This document shows positions 62,212 through 64,000 of a DNA stretch of 64,000 bases, in pieces (position 1 is the first letter of the stretch; each line of letters begins with the position of its first letter). The DNA is from Hirudinaria manillensis (taxonomy: Eukaryota > Annelida > Clitellata > Hirudinida > Hirudinidae), in the NCBI GenBank assembly GCA_034509925.1, contig CM067533.1, positions 2,558,001-2,622,000 on the forward strand, written 5' to 3'. The notes under the pieces were generated by a model. That model was not told the DNA's origin and did no database searches. It saw nothing but the letters and a program-made list of their open reading frames with translations. The position numbers and the translations under genes were made by a program.

Positions 62212-63349
62212 TTGAAGAGTAAGGGCTTGTTATTCTTTGTTTTTATGGAAATTAAATTTTATTTCTATGGAAATCATCGGACAATGTCAACTCCAAATAG
62301 AGCTTCGATTTCACACAGTACGAGTCATGAATCTTCTAACAAGAGAAGAAAGAAATTGCAAGTCATCAGACAAAGTCAACTCCAAACACTGCTTCGATTT
62401 CACACAATACAAGTCATGAATCTTCTAACAAGAGAAGAAAAAAATTGAAAGTCATCAGACTAAGTCAACTCCAAAGACTGCTTCGATTTCACACAATACA
62501 AGTCATGAATCTTCTAACAACAAAAGAAAGAAATTGGAAGTCATAAGACAAAGTCAACTCCAGCACAATATCTTCACAAACAATTGTCTTTTCCGAAACG
62601 TAACCTCCATCATGCGCGGAGTAGATGTGAACTCTAGTCCCGCCGGCCGAGAAATGCCATAGCCAACTCGCTCTCCTTAATTTATAGCTATCGGCGCCTC
62701 AGCAGCATGCAGGCGTGCATCGCGTGCGTGCTAGCTACTAGCACGAGGCTTGGCTTCCCGCCCATTTATGGCGTGATTAATTGAAGAGTAAGGGCTTGTT
62801 ATTCTTTGTTTTTATGGAAATTAAATTTTATTTCTATGGAAATCATCGGACAATGTCAACTCCAAATAGAGCTTCGATTTCACACAGTACGAGTCATGAA
62901 TCTTCTAACAAGAGAAGAAAGAAATTGCAAGTCATCAGACAAAGTCAACTCCAAACACTGCTTCGATTTCACACAATACAAGTCATGAATCTTCTAACAA
63001 GAGAAGAAAAAAATTGAAAGTCATCAGACAAAGTCAACTCCAAAGACTGCTTCGATTTCACACAATACAAGTCATGAATCTTCTAACAACAAAAGAAAGA
63101 AATTGGAAGTCATAAGACAAAGTCAACTCCAGCACAATATCTTCACAAACAATTGTCTTTTCCGAAACGTAACCTCCATCATGCGCGGAGTAGATGTGAA
63201 CTCTAGTCCCGCCGGCCGAGAAATGCCATAGCCAACTCGCTCTCCTTAATTTATAGCTATCGGCGCCTCAGCAGCATGCAGGCGTGCATCGCGTGCGTGC
63301 TAGCTACTAGCACGAGGCTTGGCTTCCCGCCCATTTATGGCGTGATTAA
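62212..63349 (+). repeat. Recent single-monomer tandem duplication (2 x 569 bp)
   Basis: The monomers at 62212 and 62781 share two changes seen nowhere else in the window: CCAAACACTGC in the second subrepeat and GAAGAAAAAAATTG at its end. They differ from each other at GACTAAGTC (first copy, about 62460) versus GACAAAGTC. This is the clearest case of a one-monomer duplication followed by one new mutation. Confidence 0.9.
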
Positions 63350-63918
63350 TTGAAGAGTAAGGGCTTGTTATTCTTTGTTTTTATGGAAATTAAATTTTAT
63401 TTCTATGGAAATCATCGGACAATGTCAACTCCAAATAGAGCTTCGATTTCACACAGTACGAGTCATGAATCTTCTAACAAGAGAAGAAAGAAATTGCAAG
63501 TCATCAGACAAAGTCAACTCCAAAGACTGCTTCGATTTCACACAGTACGAGTCATGAATCTTCTAACAAGAGAAGAAAGAAATTGCAAGTCATCAGACAA
63601 AGTCAACTCCAAAGGCTGCTTCGATTTCACACAATACAAGTCATGAATCTTCTAACAACAAAAGAAAGAAATTGGAAGTCATAAGACAAAGTCAACTCCA
63701 GCACAATATCTTCACAAACAATTGTCTTTTTCGAAACGTATCCTCCATCATGCGCGGAGTAGATGTGAACTCTAGTCCCGCCGGCCGAGAAATGCCATAG
63801 CCAACTCGCTCTCCTTAATTTATAGCTATCGGCGCCTCAGCAGCATGTAGGCGTGCATCGCGTGCGTGCTAGCTACTAGCACGAGGCTTGGCTTCCCGCC
63901 CATTTATGGCGTGATTAA
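63350..63918 (+). repeat. Chimeric 569-bp monomer near the right edge
   Basis: The head matches the CAAAGGCTGC class of the 33-41 kb zone (for example 33015 and 38401). The tail has TTTTTCG, CGTATCC and ATGTAGG, the marks of higher-order positions 5 and 7. The combination shows reassortment between lineages that otherwise lie more than 10 kb apart. Confidence 0.87.
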
Positions 63919-64000
63919 TTGAAGAGTAAGGGCTTGTTATTCTTTGTTTTTATGGAAATTAAATTTTATTTCTATGGAAATCATCGGACAATGTCAACTC
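63919..64000 (+). repeat. 5' end of a further monomer, cut by the window
   Basis: The leader and the first bases of subrepeat A are present and normal, ending within GACAATGTCAACTC. The array continues to the right. Confidence 0.95.

Larger units (their letters stand above)
1..64000 (+). repeat. Satellite array with nested 89-bp subrepeats filling the window
   Basis: The same monomer recurs from end to end in one orientation, with TTGAAGAGTAAGG recurring every 480, 569, 658, 747 or 836 bp. These lengths differ by exact multiples of 89 bp because each monomer carries 2 to 6 tandem 89-bp subrepeats between a constant leader and a constant tail. Regular 569-bp copies differ by only a few substitutions, which is the pattern expected from concerted evolution by unequal exchange and conversion. 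No flanking single-copy DNA is visible, so the array is longer than 64 kb. I do not recognise the family by name. Chromosomal position (centromeric, subtelomeric, knob or interstitial) cannot be judged from the sequence. Confidence 0.97.

Noticed and set aside
23-63646. About one hundred small plus-strand open frames of 60-111 codons at the left of each monomer
   Set aside because: The longer family starts at TTG in TTGAAGAGTAAGG. The 89-bp unit and the 569- and 658-bp monomers are not multiples of three, so frames change with each subrepeat. Open length is switched by single bases such as TTGCAAG versus TTGAAAG. They are by-products of a conserved repeat, not genes.
1-64000. CRISPR array
   Set aside because: Repeats are directly adjacent 89-bp units inside longer monomers, with no unique spacers of about 30-40 bp and no cas genes.
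1-64000. Ribosomal DNA intergenic spacer with subrepeats
   Set aside because: No rRNA gene sequence, no recognisable Pol I promoter and no rRNA-scale unit occurs in 64 kb. All monomers are under 0.9 kb.
1-64000. Telomeric or microsatellite array, or a CENP-B-box-bearing centromere repeat
   Set aside because: No TTTAGGG or TTAGGG runs, no simple-sequence tract, and I find no match to the CENP-B box pattern in the monomer. Centromeric function can be neither supported nor excluded from sequence alone.
1-64000. LTR retrotransposon or helitron origin
   Set aside because: I see no primer-binding site, polypurine tract with terminal repeats, integrase or reverse transcriptase coding, or helitron ends. 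The unique tail may have come from elsewhere, but nothing identifies the source.

Overview
The whole 64 kb is one head-to-tail satellite array. I see no supportable protein-coding gene, RNA gene, transposase, LTR, CRISPR array or bacterial operon. Both window edges fall inside a monomer, so the array extends past both ends. Taking the TTGAAGAGTAAGG sequence as monomer start, there are 112 complete starts (first at 23, last at 63350), plus 22 bases of a preceding monomer and 82 bases of a following one. All copies lie on the + strand in the same orientation. The only unresolved stretch is a 200-N gap at 23335-23534.

Each monomer has three parts: an AT-rich leader of about 68 bp, a run of 89-bp subrepeats, and a tail of about 218 bp that is mostly GC-rich. 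Monomer length is set by the subrepeat number: 2 copies give about 480 bp (27 monomers), 3 give 569 (58), 4 give 658 (20), 5 give 747 (4) and 6 give 836 (1). One further monomer has lost all subrepeats (292 bp) and one contains the gap. The first subrepeat (type A) and last (type C) are diagnostic and nearly always present. Length changes mostly come from interior type B copies.

Layout: 1-7113 holds 569-bp monomers with alternating tail variants (period about 1138 bp). 7114-15772 is a mixed 480/569 zone that includes an ancestral-looking version of a later higher-order block (11399-13585). 15773-16064 is the deleted monomer. 16065-23152 is mixed. 23153-32356 surrounds the N gap and is full of single-base indels, probably consensus error. 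24831-28837 is a degraded copy of a higher-order repeat. 28838-42829 carries a TTTCCCACAA-type B subrepeat, with dimer alternation at 32357-38970. 42830-57659 contains the clearest higher-order structure: a 10-monomer, 5.51-kb unit present twice in tandem (45497-51009 and 51010-56521), preceded by a partial copy and followed by the start of another. 57660-63918 contains smaller, recent duplications of three monomers and of one monomer.

Organism: the sequence has no taxonomic marker gene. The eukaryotic satellite organisation, and GC-rich tails full of GCTAGCTA, GCATGC and GCGTGCGTGC motifs with minus-strand TATAAAT boxes, resemble grass genomic DNA. I infer a plant, perhaps a grass, with modest confidence. 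The most interesting content is the evolutionary structure: nested repeat levels, head/tail reassortment, and a higher-order repeat visible at several stages of formation.
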